NCBI RefSeq assembly: GCF_041321155.1
Contig: NZ_JBGGWB010000008.1
Span: 1-64,000 of the forward strand
Length of the DNA: 64,000 bases
Source of the DNA: Sphingomonas sp. IW22
GTDB taxonomy: Bacteria; Pseudomonadota; Alphaproteobacteria; Sphingomonadales; Sphingomonadaceae
Direction: 5' to 3'
The notes under the pieces are model-generated. The model was not told the origin of the DNA. It made no database searches and saw only the letters and a program-made list of their open reading frames with translations. Numbering within the stretch: position 1 is the first letter of the stretch; every line of letters begins with the position of its first letter. This document shows positions 17,689 through 26,645 of the stretch, one piece after another. The translations under genes and the position numbers were made by a program.

Positions 17689-20204
17689 GCGACCCTCCAG
17701 CCTTCAGGGCCGACACCGCCCAGCACCTCGACCGGATCGACGCCGGCCAGTTCGCACACCGCCTCCAGCGGATTGCGGCCGGCCCGCACCAGCGCCTCGA
17801 AGGCGGCGACCTCATTGGGCGCCGAGGTGTTGATCCAGTAGCTGAAGGGATCGACCACCAGCCGCGCGATGCCGAGCCCGAGCGGGCTATCGATGAAGAC
17901 CTCGCTATAATGGGGTTTGGCATTGCGGACCGATTTCAACAGGTCGAGCACGAACCCCGAATAGTCGAGGATCTTGTTGTCGACAGCCTTGTCATAGGTG
18001 GAGCCCTGCAGCAGGAATTTGGTCGCGGCGTTTTCCAGGATGACCTGGCCCGTGCCGCCGAAGAGCATGAGATCATTCATGCTCTGGAGGACGATGCCGA
18101 AACTGCCCTGATATTTGCGCGCGCGCCGATAGCCCTGACCGAACGCCTCGGCGAGGCGCGAGAGATCCTGCCCGTCGCTGCGCGTCATGAACTGCGCGGC
18201 CTCGTCGCACAGGACGAAGCGGGGCTTGTCGCGTGCGGAAAGATAAAGTTCCTGCGTGACGGCGTTCACCACCACCATCACGATCACGTTGAAGAGATCG
18301 GGCAGGGACTTGAGCCGTTCGAGTTCCAGCACCACGAACTCGTCGCGGGAAATGTCGAAGGTCGAGGGGCCGTTGAAGAAATGGCCATAGGCACCCTGCG
18401 ACCCGAAATCGCGCAGATTGAACGCGAGCTCGCGCGCGACCGGCACGAGATGATCGACCCGGTCCAGATCGGAGACGGCATTGTCGGGATAGCGGCCGAG
18501 CCAGTCGCGCACCGCGTCGATGCCATCTACGCCCCGTCCGCTATCGACCGTCCATTGCACGGCGGACTTGAGAAGGTTCCATTCCGACGTGGTGACGGGC
18601 TTGCGCGTCGAGGCATTGGCCATCTCGGCGACGATCGCGACCGCCATGGCAATGGCCGACTGCTTGTCCTCGCCATCGAGCGCCAGCCCCATGTCGAACG
18701 GGTTGAGAACGAGGCGCTCCTCGCCGATGTCGATATAACGCCCGGAACAGAGCGTGCAGAGCTTCCTGTAGCTGCCACCGATATCGATGATGCGAATGAG
18801 CGCGCCTTGCGCATAATATTGCTGGCAGAGATTGTTGAGCAGGAAGCTCTTGCCCGCGCCCGACTCCGCCGAGACGATGAAATTATAGTTGTTGATGCGC
18901 GGATCGAAGAGATCGAGCGTGATCAGCTGGCCCTTGCGCCCGACATAGAGCAAGGCCGGGCGGCCACCGCCGCGAAAGTCGGTCTGCACCGGCGCCATCA
19001 AGGTCGCCGCCTTGACCGGCATACGGAAGTCGCGCTCCAGCAGCTTCAATGTGCGCTTCTCCGGGTAAAGCCCGAAGGGCAGGCTGGCGGCGAGCAGTAC
19101 CGGCAGCAGATAGCTCTCCTCCTGCACCATGAAAGGCAGGGGTTCGGATTCCCAAAGCCGCTTGGCCCGCGCCGCCATCTCCCGTGCCTGCGCGCTGTCG
19201 CGGCCGAACACCCACATGGTCGGGATCACCGAGACGAACCGGCTGTTTGACGCCTCGTCCAATATCCAGCCGATCTCCTCAATCTGCTTGCCGACCTCGA
19301 CCGCGAAGCTGCCGGCCGCCTTCTGCGCCGAAAGGATCTGCGCGCGCTTGTGGATCTCGAACTGCGAATGATCGAAGAGGACCGAAAGACAATAGAGGAA
19401 CGGTCCGCCGATCTGGTCGCTGTCCTCGGCGCTCCCGCGCATGCCGCCCATGAGCCGGTTGGCGCGCTCGGCGGTGATCCGCCGCGCCGGGGCCTTGGGC
19501 GTGAGGCATCGCGCGACCTGGTTGCCCAGAAAGACTTCGGGCCCTTCGAAAAAGAGGTCCGGTCCTGCCTCGATGATCTGGCGCGCAACCGAGGGCGCGG
19601 GCATGCCGCCGACGCTTTCACTGAGGAACACGCCGGGCGCGGGGGCAAAGACGCCGTTGAAGATCCGGCGATAGAAGCTCACAAGTTCGTCTGGTGGCAA
19701 GCGCCGAATGCCCATCTTCGCCAGCTGCTCCTCGACCTGGCGGCGAAGATCCGCACCGAGCTTCACCCGCGTCTTGATGACGAGGAACAGCCGGAAATCG
19801 CGTACCGGAATCGAATGCAGCGCATCGAGCCCCCTGGTTCCGCGACGCAGATAGTCGGCCGTGCGCCGGGCCGAGGCCTGGACCAGCGGGTCCGGTCGCA
19901 CCTTGAGGTCGAGATAGGCGTCGAGCGCCGGATCGATCAGCGGATCGGCGAAGGTGATGAGCTGGAGGACCGTGCCTTCAGGGAAATGGATGTTGAGAAG
20001 GCCAAGCAGCGCTTGGCTGACATGGGCGAACATATAGGCGGTGGGCACGAGTTCCCAGGCCTGGCCCCAACCATCGTCGATACAGAGGAAAGCTTCTTCT
20101 TCCTCGACCCAGGCGACCATCGGCAGGAAGTCCGAATAGGCGTCGCGGGTCACGGCGGCGCGCAGCCGCTGATAGCTAAGCGTCCTGTGGGCGTTCGTGC
20201 TCAT
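17685..20204 (-). CDS. traC: TraC, type IV secretion ATPase
   Basis: 839 aa, VirB4/TraC family, the cytoplasmic ATPase that powers pilus assembly. Walker A is SAESGAGKSFLLNN near residues 434-447, and the Walker B-like region is PRFVLCDEAAQFM near 664-676. The N-terminal third is the TraC-specific domain. It overlaps traV upstream and the first small membrane gene downstream by 4 bp. Length is normal for TraC. Confidence 0.95.
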   Translation of the reverse strand: MSTNAHRTLSYQRLRAAVTRDAYSDFLPMVAWVEEEEAFLCIDDGWGQAWELVPTAYMFAHVSQALLGLLNIHFPEGTVLQLITFADPLIDPALDAYLDLKVRPDPLVQASARRTADYLRRGTRGLDALHSIPVRDFRLFLVIKTRVKLGADLRRQVEEQLAKMGIRRLPPDELVSFYRRIFNGVFAPAPGVFLSESVGGMPAPSVARQIIEAGPDLFFEGPEVFLGNQVARCLTPKAPARRITAERANRLMGGMRGSAEDSDQIGGPFLYCLSVLFDHSQFEIHKRAQILSAQKAAGSFAVEVGKQIEEIGWILDEASNSRFVSVIPTMWVFGRDSAQAREMAARAKRLWESEPLPFMVQEESYLLPVLLAASLPFGLYPEKRTLKLLERDFRMPVKAATLMAPVQTDFRGGGRPALLYVGRKGQLITLDLFDPRINNYNFIVSAESGAGKSFLLNNLCQQYYAQGALIRIIDIGGSYRKLCTLCSGRYIDIGEERLVLNPFDMGLALDGEDKQSAIAMAVAIVAEMANASTRKPVTTSEWNLLKSAVQWTVDSGRGVDGIDAVRDWLGRYPDNAVSDLDRVDHLVPVARELAFNLRDFGSQGAYGHFFNGPSTFDISRDEFVVLELERLKSLPDLFNVIVMVVVNAVTQELYLSARDKPRFVLCDEAAQFMTRSDGQDLSRLAEAFGQGYRRARKYQGSFGIVLQSMNDLMLFGGTGQVILENAATKFLLQGSTYDKAVDNKILDYSGFVLDLLKSVRNAKPHYSEVFIDSPLGLGIARLVVDPFSYWINTSAPNEVAAFEALVRAGRNPLEAVCELAGVDPVEVLGGVGPEGWRVA

Positions 20205-20824
20205 GGCCGCTTCTCCGGCGTGATCGCCATCGGCGCGGCCTCTTGCGTCGGCGCGTCCACGGCGCCCGGCTCGGTCGCGCGCATCGTGCGCAGCACCGGC
20301 GGGGCAGGGCTGCGTCCACCCGGCTCGACCAGATAGTCGCCCACGACCCAGGCCGGCCGATTGAGGATCGAGTAGACATAGCGCGCCATGTAGAGCCGGT
20401 CGGGCCGCTGCTTGTCGGCATAGGGCAGGATCAGCGTGCGGATCGTGCGCGACGGGCGAAGCATCGGCGAACCGGCCCCCTCGATCACCGCGCCGACATT
20501 GCCCTGCCCAGCTTGCGGCGACACCGCGACGGCGGCGGCCGCTTTCGTGCTGGCCTTGCCCGGCACGGGCGCTCGCCCCTTCCGGTCGGGACTGAGCAGC
20601 TTGCGGTCATTGGTGACAGACGGATCGGATTTTGACGCCCGTCCGGCAACCGCGTCGGCATAGGCCTGATCCGGATGGATGCACTGGCCATGGTCGCTGT
20701 TCTTGCAGGAGAATTTCTCGCTATAGGGCGACATCATCGATCCGACGGTGGCGCAGCCGGAAAGCGTGAGAAGCGGCAGACCAAGAAACGGCATGACAGC
20801 CAGGCAGGGATGAAATCTCTTCAT
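20201..20824 (-). CDS. traV: TraV, outer-membrane lipoprotein of the core complex
   Basis: 207 aa. The N-terminus has a lipobox, LTLSGCATVG, with the lipidated Cys near residue 24. Two further Cys follow in FSCKNSDHGQCIHPDQAY, the TraV pattern. TraV anchors the TraK secretin-like ring and TraB in the envelope. It lies 25 bp after traB and overlaps traC by 4 bp. Confidence 0.9.
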   Translation of the reverse strand: MKRFHPCLAVMPFLGLPLLTLSGCATVGSMMSPYSEKFSCKNSDHGQCIHPDQAYADAVAGRASKSDPSVTNDRKLLSPDRKGRAPVPGKASTKAAAAVAVSPQAGQGNVGAVIEGAGSPMLRPSRTIRTLILPYADKQRPDRLYMARYVYSILNRPAWVVGDYLVEPGGRSPAPPVLRTMRATEPGAVDAPTQEAAPMAITPEKRP

Positions 20825-20849
20825 GGCTTTGACTCCAGAAGGGGGCGCA

Positions 20850-22181
20850 TCAGAACTTCACTCCCGCGCCGGGCTTGATCTCGAGGGTCGCGCCCTCCTG
20901 GATCACCACGACGACATCCTTGGCCGCGCCCACCTCGACGATGGGACCGGCCTGCCGCGCGAGATCGAGATAGAAATCGGTGAGCTTGTCGGACGATTTG
21001 GAGAGACCGCCGGCAATGCCCGACTTCGCGGCATCGCCCGCGTCGAGCGTGCGGACCGTTCCCAGCGCCGAGGTCGACATGTTGCCGAACGTGCCCTCGA
21101 CCGACTGGGATATGCCGCTGATGGTGCCGGCGATGAAGGCGCGCGCCAGCGTGGCTCCGGCCCGCGTCACCACCTTGCCCGACAGGCCCTTCTTGCCATC
21201 GGTATCGACGAAGAAGCCCTTGACCGGCTGATCAACGATGGAATGTTCGTCGAAGTCGACGCAGGACAGCGAGACGAGCTGGACCTCGACTCGTTCCTTG
21301 GCGAGGCTGCCCGTGGCGTTGCCGATCACGAAGCATCCGGCAAGGTTCGCCTTCACCTCATTGGGCAGCACCGCAGGTGCCTGCACACGGGCGATGATGG
21401 GTTCGGGATTACTGGTCGCGTCCCGGCTCGCCAGCGCGTCGATCCCGGTCAGAAGCCGTGCTTTCATGAAACCAGGCGGCAAATAGATCGTCCGATTCTT
21501 TTTTTTGGACGAAGCCGAGGCATCGGCGCCCTGAGCCACGACCTGGCCGGTCGCCGTCCCGATCGCGCCCACCGTCTTCTCGACCGGCGGCGCGGGCGGG
21601 GCAGGCGGCGCTACCGGGCCGCTGGGCGGCGCCGGCAGCTTGTCCGCGTCCGCGCTGACGTCGCCGGTTTCCGGGGGATAGGGAAGGGCGGGCACGCTGT
21701 CCGGCAGGGCAGGCGGGAGATCGCCATCGACGCCCCCGGCCGCCCCGCGCCCCGGCGAGCGTGATCCAGGGACGACCTTGCCCTCCTCGATCGCGCTGAT
21801 CCGGTCGCCGAGCAGTTGCTGTCCATCCAGGACCTTCCTGAGGTCACCGCGCAGCTTCACCTCGAGGCTGTCGCCGCGCAGGCCCGCACCCATGTTGAGC
21901 GAGGACGCGGGGTTGGCGGGCTTCGCCTCTTCCTTGCTGCCGGAGACTGTATAAAGGCCGATCCCGATGGCGCCGACCGCGACACCGACGGCAAGTTGGC
22001 GCGCGCGCAGCTTCTGGCGGGCGGAAAGCTTGCTCCATTGCGCCTTCCAGTCGAGGAGCGCCGGCGCGGAACGGCGCATCGCCTCATCCCTTTCCCGCGC
22101 GCCTTCGCCGGCGAGATGGGCCTGATAGGGCGACAGCTCTTCCTGTTCCTGTGCCGGATCCTTGTCCATTTCGCCGCTCAT
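20850..22181 (-). CDS. traB: TraB, envelope-spanning VirB10-like protein
   Basis: 443 aa. A short cytoplasmic region precedes one membrane segment near residues 63-82 (QLAVGVAVGAIGIGLYTVSG). A Pro-rich stretch (APPSGPVAPPAPPAPPVEK) around 185-203 spans the periplasm and leads to the C-terminal VirB10 domain (RTIYLPPGFMKARLLTG). TraB bridges the inner and outer membranes and senses TraC/TraD ATPase activity. 4-bp overlap with traK. Confidence 0.92.
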   Translation of the reverse strand: MSGEMDKDPAQEQEELSPYQAHLAGEGARERDEAMRRSAPALLDWKAQWSKLSARQKLRARQLAVGVAVGAIGIGLYTVSGSKEEAKPANPASSLNMGAGLRGDSLEVKLRGDLRKVLDGQQLLGDRISAIEEGKVVPGSRSPGRGAAGGVDGDLPPALPDSVPALPYPPETGDVSADADKLPAPPSGPVAPPAPPAPPVEKTVGAIGTATGQVVAQGADASASSKKKNRTIYLPPGFMKARLLTGIDALASRDATSNPEPIIARVQAPAVLPNEVKANLAGCFVIGNATGSLAKERVEVQLVSLSCVDFDEHSIVDQPVKGFFVDTDGKKGLSGKVVTRAGATLARAFIAGTISGISQSVEGTFGNMSTSALGTVRTLDAGDAAKSGIAGGLSKSSDKLTDFYLDLARQAGPIVEVGAAKDVVVVIQEGATLEIKPGAGVKF

Positions 22182-22954
22182 TGCCCGGCTCCCCGGCGAA
22201 CGACGACAAGTCGGGCCGTTTCACCGGCATCGAGACGGACCCGGTCCAGGGTGAGCGAGAAAATGCTTGTCCCAAACACCGGATCGACCAGCAGCCGTTC
22301 GTCGAGCGCCACCGGGGCGGCCGCGCGCAGATGATATTCGGAAGCTGAAAGGCCGGCGCCCTCGACCGTGATACGCCGCCGTTCGGTGATCGACAGGCCG
22401 GGCGCCGCCGCTATGCCGACCGTGCCGCCGGACGGCGCGACCTCGCTGAACGAGGCAGGGATGCGATCGTCGAGCAGCGACAGGGTGATCGAGACGGCGC
22501 GGTCCTCGTCGGCGAGCGCCGCCATCAACTCATTGTTCGCCTGCGCGCGCTGGCGCGCGCCCGGCATCAGCACCACCGTCTGCGCCGGAATCTCCGCCGG
22601 CTCGGCATAGAGCGGGTAGGTGGCGCCGTTGCAATGCACGAAGAATTCGGAGGGCTGCGTCACATAGGTGCGCGTCACCTGGCCGGCATCGTCGATCTCG
22701 CGGGCCAGGAACTTGATCCAGGCATCCGCGCCGCCTTTCTCGACGGCGAGGCCCTTTTCAGCCGAGAATTTGATATCCTCGATCTCGCCGCCCTCGCACA
22801 CGATATGGTTGATGTCGCGGTTGGACAAGCGGATATGGCTGGTCTGGTCGGGCAGCGCGTGGATCGTCTGCGCCGACACCGGCGCTGCACCGAGGAGAAA
22901 GCAAAGCGTCAGGACGCGGCGCATCGGCGCGCCGCGGTTAGCGGGTTTCGGCAT
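22178..22954 (-). CDS. traK: TraK, VirB9-like outer-membrane ring protein
   Basis: 258 aa as drawn from ATG at 22954; the signal peptide (MRRVLTLCFLLGAAPVSAQT) begins at an internal ATG at 22924, which may be the true start. The strand pattern and the DRVRLDAGETARLVVVRRG ending fit TraK/VirB9. It forms the outer-membrane ring with TraV and TraB. The 22954 start overlaps traE by 17 bp. Confidence 0.88.
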   Translation of the reverse strand: MPKPANRGAPMRRVLTLCFLLGAAPVSAQTIHALPDQTSHIRLSNRDINHIVCEGGEIEDIKFSAEKGLAVEKGGADAWIKFLAREIDDAGQVTRTYVTQPSEFFVHCNGATYPLYAEPAEIPAQTVVLMPGARQRAQANNELMAALADEDRAVSITLSLLDDRIPASFSEVAPSGGTVGIAAAPGLSITERRRITVEGAGLSASEYHLRAAAPVALDERLLVDPVFGTSIFSLTLDRVRLDAGETARLVVVRRGAGQ

Positions 22955-23573
22955 CGAACTGCTCCTCGGAAAGACGCGTCAGCCAGAACCGGCCATTTTC
23001 GATGGCGTAGCCGATGCGCAATATGCCCCGGAATTTGCGGATCACGCCGCCGATGACGCGCACCTTCTCGACCGGCACCACGATCTCATGCGCGGTCCAC
23101 CGCACCGGCTGATCGCCCCGGATATAGGTGGCGATCGACAGAGTCGGATTGTTCGCCAGTTCGTCGAGCACGGCATTGAGGCTGTCGCGCATCGCCCCAT
23201 AGGCGGAAGGATGTGCGAGCCCGAGCAGCTCCTGGAACTGGCGGTCAGCCGAATAGGCCGACCAGGTGCCCGACAGCGCGACAATGTTGCGCGTCATCGC
23301 GACGATATAGGCTTCGGACGGCTTGTTGCCCGAGACATGCAGATCGCCGGTGGCCCCGAAGGGCACGATGATGGTGCGGGCATTCTGGTTGGTCGTGTAG
23401 ATCACCACGCCCAGCACTGCGGTGACGCCGAACATGCCGGCGATGGCGACCTTGAGCAGCCGGTTCTCCTCGAAGAGGTTCGCCGAGCCCTGCAGGTAGC
23501 GATGGATGCCGAAGCTTGCGGGTTTGCCGAGCAGCGGATCCTCCTGGCTCCCTTTGCGACCGAACATGCGCAT
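22938..23573 (-). CDS. traE: TraE, VirB5/VirB8-like assembly protein
   Basis: 211 aa. A cytoplasmic N-terminus precedes one membrane segment near residues 42-60 (VAIAGMFGVTAVLGVVIYT). A periplasmic domain follows with TraE-type segments such as MTRNIVALSGTWSAYSADRQFQELLGLAHP. It is essential for pilus assembly. The start was placed at the ATG 5 bp after the traL stop; the open frame reaches further upstream but there it runs through traL. Confidence 0.88.
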   Translation of the reverse strand: MRMFGRKGSQEDPLLGKPASFGIHRYLQGSANLFEENRLLKVAIAGMFGVTAVLGVVIYTTNQNARTIIVPFGATGDLHVSGNKPSEAYIVAMTRNIVALSGTWSAYSADRQFQELLGLAHPSAYGAMRDSLNAVLDELANNPTLSIATYIRGDQPVRWTAHEIVVPVEKVRVIGGVIRKFRGILRIGYAIENGRFWLTRLSEEQFDAETR

Positions 23574-23578
23574 GGCCC

Positions 23579-23845
23579 TCACTCGAAGAAGCGGGTCTGG
23601 GTAGGACCCGGATAATGGGGGAAGGAAACCAGGCCCCAGCGCCACGCGAGGTGCGCGAGATAGCCCCTGGGCTTGGTCCGCTTCCACGGGATGAAGAGGA
23701 GAAGGGCAGCGATGAGCGCCCAGCCGACAAGTCCGCCCACGATCACGGCCACGAACACGCTCGAGGTCGCGAGCAGGAACTCGTCCGATCCGAACCACAG
23801 GATCTGGACCGGCCGATGCAGATATTGCGGAAGGCGTTCGTCCAC
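23579..23845 (-). CDS. traL: TraL, small inner-membrane pilus assembly protein
   Basis: 88 aa. The N-terminal LPQYLHRPVQILWFGSDE and the hydrophobic centre (EFLLATSSVFVAVIVGGLVGWALI) with a second segment (ALLLFIPW) and the G-Y-L-A-H-L-A-W-R end match TraL/VirB3. It lies between the pilin gene and traE as in F. Confidence 0.9.
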   Translation of the reverse strand: MDERLPQYLHRPVQILWFGSDEFLLATSSVFVAVIVGGLVGWALIAALLLFIPWKRTKPRGYLAHLAWRWGLVSFPHYPGPTQTRFFE

Positions 23846-23896
23846 TTGCCCTTCTCCTCCTGCTTCATGGCATCTGTGAAGATACCGGTTTCCGGA

Positions 23897-23911
23897 GGCC
23901 GACCATCGGCC
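23897..23911 (-). terminator. hairpin downstream of the pilin gene
   Basis: A perfect 6-bp stem with a 3-nt loop (GGCCGA-TGG-TCGGCC on the minus strand) in the 129-bp gap between traA and traL. No T run follows, so it more likely protects or attenuates the pilin mRNA than fully stops transcription. Confidence 0.35.
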
Positions 23912-23974
23912 CCCAGCACGTGCCGGTGCGAATGCGTCTGGCCGCTCAGCCAGCGCGCAGCCGCACGCGGCGTC

Positions 23975-24289
23975 TCAGACGACCATCCCGAAGGTCTGGA
24001 GAATGGAGTCTGCCTTGATCAGGCAGACGGCCGCGACGATGGTCGGGATGCCGATCATGATATTCGAGAAGAGGCGCGAGACACCGAACAGGAAGGCGGC
24101 GACACCGCCTACGAAACCCATGGGTCCCTTCACCCCCTGGTTCACGACGATATCGTAGATATCGTAGCCGAGGTCGCCCTGGGCCGGCGCTGAGAAGGCA
24201 TGGACAGGACCGCCCACCAGGGCCATCGCGCCCAAAGGGAGACCGAAATTGGCCACCGCCAGGGCCTTGCTACCGAGTTTACGCATCAT
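23975..24289 (-). CDS. traA: TraA-like pilin precursor
   Basis: 104 aa. A long leader with a hydrophobic core (ALAVANFGLPLGAMALVG) ends near VHAFSA, a probable signal-peptidase site. The mature part has two hydrophobic segments (GFVGGVAAFLFGVSRLF and IMIGIPTIVAAVCLI) with a short loop, as in F pilin. ATG at 24289 has GGAG about 8 nt upstream; the next codon is also ATG. The place ahead of traL agrees. It would be the pilus subunit, stored in the inner membrane. Confidence 0.8.
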   Translation of the reverse strand: MMRKLGSKALAVANFGLPLGAMALVGGPVHAFSAPAQGDLGYDIYDIVVNQGVKGPMGFVGGVAAFLFGVSRLFSNIMIGIPTIVAAVCLIKADSILQTFGMVV

Positions 24290-24483
24290 GGCATTGCTCC
24301 AAAGAGAAGCCGTCCAACAAAAGCCTGCCGGCATCGAAAGAGGATCGGTGTCGGCCGGGGCGTCGGTGGACGGCTCCAATAGCCCGTCGCCGCCGGCATC
24401 CGGTTCATCCGCCGGGCCGCGTCGGCCCAGGCTGGATGCCCTCCGAAATGAGATCGTCGCTTGCCGCGACGGCTTGGCTGAAC

Positions 24484-25314
24484 TCAGCGGGACGCATCGT
24501 TCGCCGCCTTTGCCGCCGCGGGCTTCGCGTGGCTGTCGAGGAAAGCCTCGAGCTCGCCCTGCTGGAACCCGGAAATGAGCTTGCCGTCGGCGATCAGCGT
24601 GGGCGTTCCCGAAATGCCGATCCTGGCGACCAGCTCGGCATCGTCGGCAACCTTCGCATGCCCTTGTGCGCATTGCGCCAGCGCGGCCGGACTCTGACCG
24701 GAATAGGCCGCCTTGAACGCAGCCTCGTGATCGGGCGAGCACAATATATGTTCCGCCTTTGCCGCCGCGGTCGGGTGGATCCCGCTCACGAAGAAGATGA
24801 GCCGCCGCACCGGCTTGCCCTCCGCTGCCTTCGCGGCCCAGAAGCGATCGAGCGCCTGGCAGTAAGGACAGTCGGGATCGGTGAACTCGATGACCGTCGG
24901 CGCCCCGGCAGGACCGATCGCCAGCGCCTTGGCGGGATCGATGGCTTTCAGGCGCCGCGCCGCGCCCTGTTCCTGCGCCAGCGCGGTCAGGTTGACGCCG
25001 TTACGATCATAGACAGTGGCGAACAGAAGATGTTCGCTCTGCGGCGCATAATAGATGATCCGGCCACCGGCGCTGGCCTGATAGATCGGGCCCTGAACGG
25101 GCGAAGGACCAAAATCCTCGAACTGAAGGTTCGTGAAGGTCTGCTGCAGCTTGACCTGGGCTTTGGCTGCCGCCTCGCGAAGCGACGCGACCTCCTTTAG
25201 GGCAGGCTCATGCTTATCCTGCGACATGCCTTGCGCTGCCGCGACATGGATGGGCATAATGCCCGTCAAGAGAGCGACGAGCATCGCCACGCGACTGGAA
25301 CACGTTCTGGTCAT
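24484..25314 (-). CDS. DsbC-like thiol:disulfide isomerase
   Basis: 276 aa. Signal peptide ends near HVAAAQG. The linker (EVASLREAAAKAQVKLQQT) is helical, followed by the thioredoxin fold with a CPYC site near residue 152 (FTDPDCPYCQALDRFW), a second Cys pair (ILCSPDHE, LAQCAQG), and cis-proline GISGTPTLIADGKLISG, all typical of DsbC and of TrbB in transfer operons. It would correct disulfides in TraU, TraN and TraH. Start ATG 25314 has GGGAG 9 nt upstream. It is the first gene of the operon. Confidence 0.88.
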   Translation of the reverse strand: MTRTCSSRVAMLVALLTGIMPIHVAAAQGMSQDKHEPALKEVASLREAAAKAQVKLQQTFTNLQFEDFGPSPVQGPIYQASAGGRIIYYAPQSEHLLFATVYDRNGVNLTALAQEQGAARRLKAIDPAKALAIGPAGAPTVIEFTDPDCPYCQALDRFWAAKAAEGKPVRRLIFFVSGIHPTAAAKAEHILCSPDHEAAFKAAYSGQSPAALAQCAQGHAKVADDAELVARIGISGTPTLIADGKLISGFQQGELEAFLDSHAKPAAAKAANDASR

Positions 25315-25421
25315 AACCGCAAATCTCCCTGAGTGGGGATCGAGGCGGATGCGCGGTTGCCGATCACTCGGAAATTCTCGCCCTTGCTGCCGTCTCGACA
25401 CGGACTTGAGTGGCGGGAAAT

Positions 25422-25438
25422 CCTTGTCCTGCACAAGG
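25422..25438. promoter_or_regulatory. 17-bp dyad ahead of the tra operon
   Basis: CCTTGT-CCTGC-ACAAGG, a perfect 6-bp inverted repeat about 110 bp upstream of the first tra gene. It could be an operator. No clear promoter hexamers were found beside it. Confidence 0.3.
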
Positions 25439-25453
25439 GATGAGGAATTTCAG

Positions 25454-25525
25454 TTCCGGTTTAAGGCACTTCAGTTCCGGTTTCCGGAAATTCACTTCCG
25501 CAAACCGGAAGTATATTTCCGGTTT
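25454..25525. repeat. four direct repeats at exact 21-bp spacing
   Basis: TTCCGGTTT starts at 25454, 25475 and 25517, and the variant TTCCGCAAA starts at 25496, so four copies begin exactly 21 bp apart (two helical turns). The second copy is half of a perfect dyad TTCCGG-TTT-CCGGAA (25475-25489), and the third of CTTCCG-CAAAC-CGGAAG (25495-25511). The array lies between the tra operon (minus strand) and the next plus-strand genes, and looks like a multi-site operator or an iteron/oriT-like array. Confidence 0.7.
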
Positions 25526-25629
25526 CCCCTTCTGTTCCTTCTCCCGGAATCGCTCGCATCGCGCGGAATCGATAAACTCGCAGGCCTATCGACCGCGAGA
25601 GAGTCGCTGCCTGCGGTGGGAGAAGGACC

Positions 25630-26067
25630 ATGGGGAGTCATCAATCCAGGGCGTATAAGCTTCAATTGTCCGACGAGGGCATTCATCTATTCCTGCAATG
25701 TCATTGCCGGCTATGTCATCTAGCCGAAGACTTTCTGCCTTATGGAACGACCTTGTTCATTGCGGTCGATCTTCTCCACCGATGCACGACGGACGATCTC
25801 ATCGCCGAACTGCTGGACCCTCAGATCGACCACCTGGGTGGACGCAAGGTCAGGCATGTTGGCACGTCCAACACCCTGTCGCGTCTCGTCGACGATATTG
25901 TCGAAGCCGCGGGTCGGTCGGACGCCATCCATCCCTCACCCCAGGTCTGGAGACTCTATCTCTCCGCCCTCGTCCACATGCAGGCAACAGAGGACATCAA
26001 GGTGATTCAGTGTTTTCGTGAAATGCCGCTCAAGACCGGGCGGCCTTCCCACCGCGCGCGCCGATAG
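25630..26067 (+). CDS. hypothetical protein, Cys/His motif near N-terminus
   Basis: 145 aa. ATG at 25630 follows GGGAGAAGGA. A compact QCHCRLCHLAEDF segment near residues 23-35 could bind metal. A Leu/Ile-rich middle (DLIAELLDPQIDHLGG) and a basic end follow. No family recognised. Its place just past the 21-bp repeats, on the strand opposite to the tra operon, makes a role in tra control possible but unproven. Confidence 0.5.
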   Translation: MGSHQSRAYKLQLSDEGIHLFLQCHCRLCHLAEDFLPYGTTLFIAVDLLHRCTTDDLIAELLDPQIDHLGGRKVRHVGTSNTLSRLVDDIVEAAGRSDAIHPSPQVWRLYLSALVHMQATEDIKVIQCFREMPLKTGRPSHRARR

Positions 26068-26219
26068 TCGCACCCGCGAGACGATTTTCCGATCAGGCTC
26101 GGAAATTGCTCGCGCGTACGCAACATTCACAAGGTTGACGGGTGGTTTTATTTACAACAGATTGCCGTTCATAGGCGATGTGACTTGGACTTTTGAGCCG
26201 CTGCCAGGGAGACCTGCAG

Positions 26220-26627
26220 ATGACGCTTCAAAGTCCCCACGAGATTGGTGCCGACCTGTTCGCATCGATCAAGGAGCTTTCCGGAAAGCTCATCGAACGC
26301 TGGCGACGCGGGGACCGGATATCCCAGCGCGGCCTCGGGAAAGCTGTCGGCCGTACTGAACGCTGGATTCGCGAACTCGAGGGCGGCGCGGGAACAGCCT
26401 CGCTCGAGGACCATATCCGCTGCGCGCATGCGCTGCGGAGGACAGCGTCTCACTTGTTCATTTTCCTTTTTACAGTGGAGCAAAAAATGGCCATTCCGCA
26501 CGAACTTCTTCTCCAGGACGACCTGTGGGAACTGGAGCGCGATATTATCGACATTGTGAGCCGTCATCAGGCGGCGGCGGTAGCCCGCCTCGCCTCGAGG
26601 GGCGGTACGACTTTACGGCCAGCTTGA
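26220..26627 (+). CDS. XRE-like helix-turn-helix regulator
   Basis: 135 aa. After an N-terminal helix (ASIKELSGKLIERWRRGD) comes an XRE-type helix-turn-helix (ISQRGLGKAVGRTERWIRELEGGAGTASLEDHIRCAHAL, residues about 34-72) and then a C-terminal part with alternating hydrophobic residues. I chose ATG 26220 because GGGAG lies about 10 nt upstream; an ATG 27 nt earlier is possible. It is a candidate regulator of the divergent tra operon or the following genes. 26068-26219 holds no gene. Confidence 0.65.
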   Translation: MTLQSPHEIGADLFASIKELSGKLIERWRRGDRISQRGLGKAVGRTERWIRELEGGAGTASLEDHIRCAHALRRTASHLFIFLFTVEQKMAIPHELLLQDDLWELERDIIDIVSRHQAAAVARLASRGGTTLRPA

Positions 26628-26645
26628 TGAACGGCGCCGTCCGGC

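Noticed and set aside
17595..19250. 551-codon plus-strand open frame within traC
   Set aside because: Antisense shadow of the TraC ATPase; no start context or domain.
25454..25525. the phased repeats as a CRISPR array
   Set aside because: The units are 9 bp in a 21-bp period with no spacers of constant length and no cas genes; an operator or iteron reading fits better.
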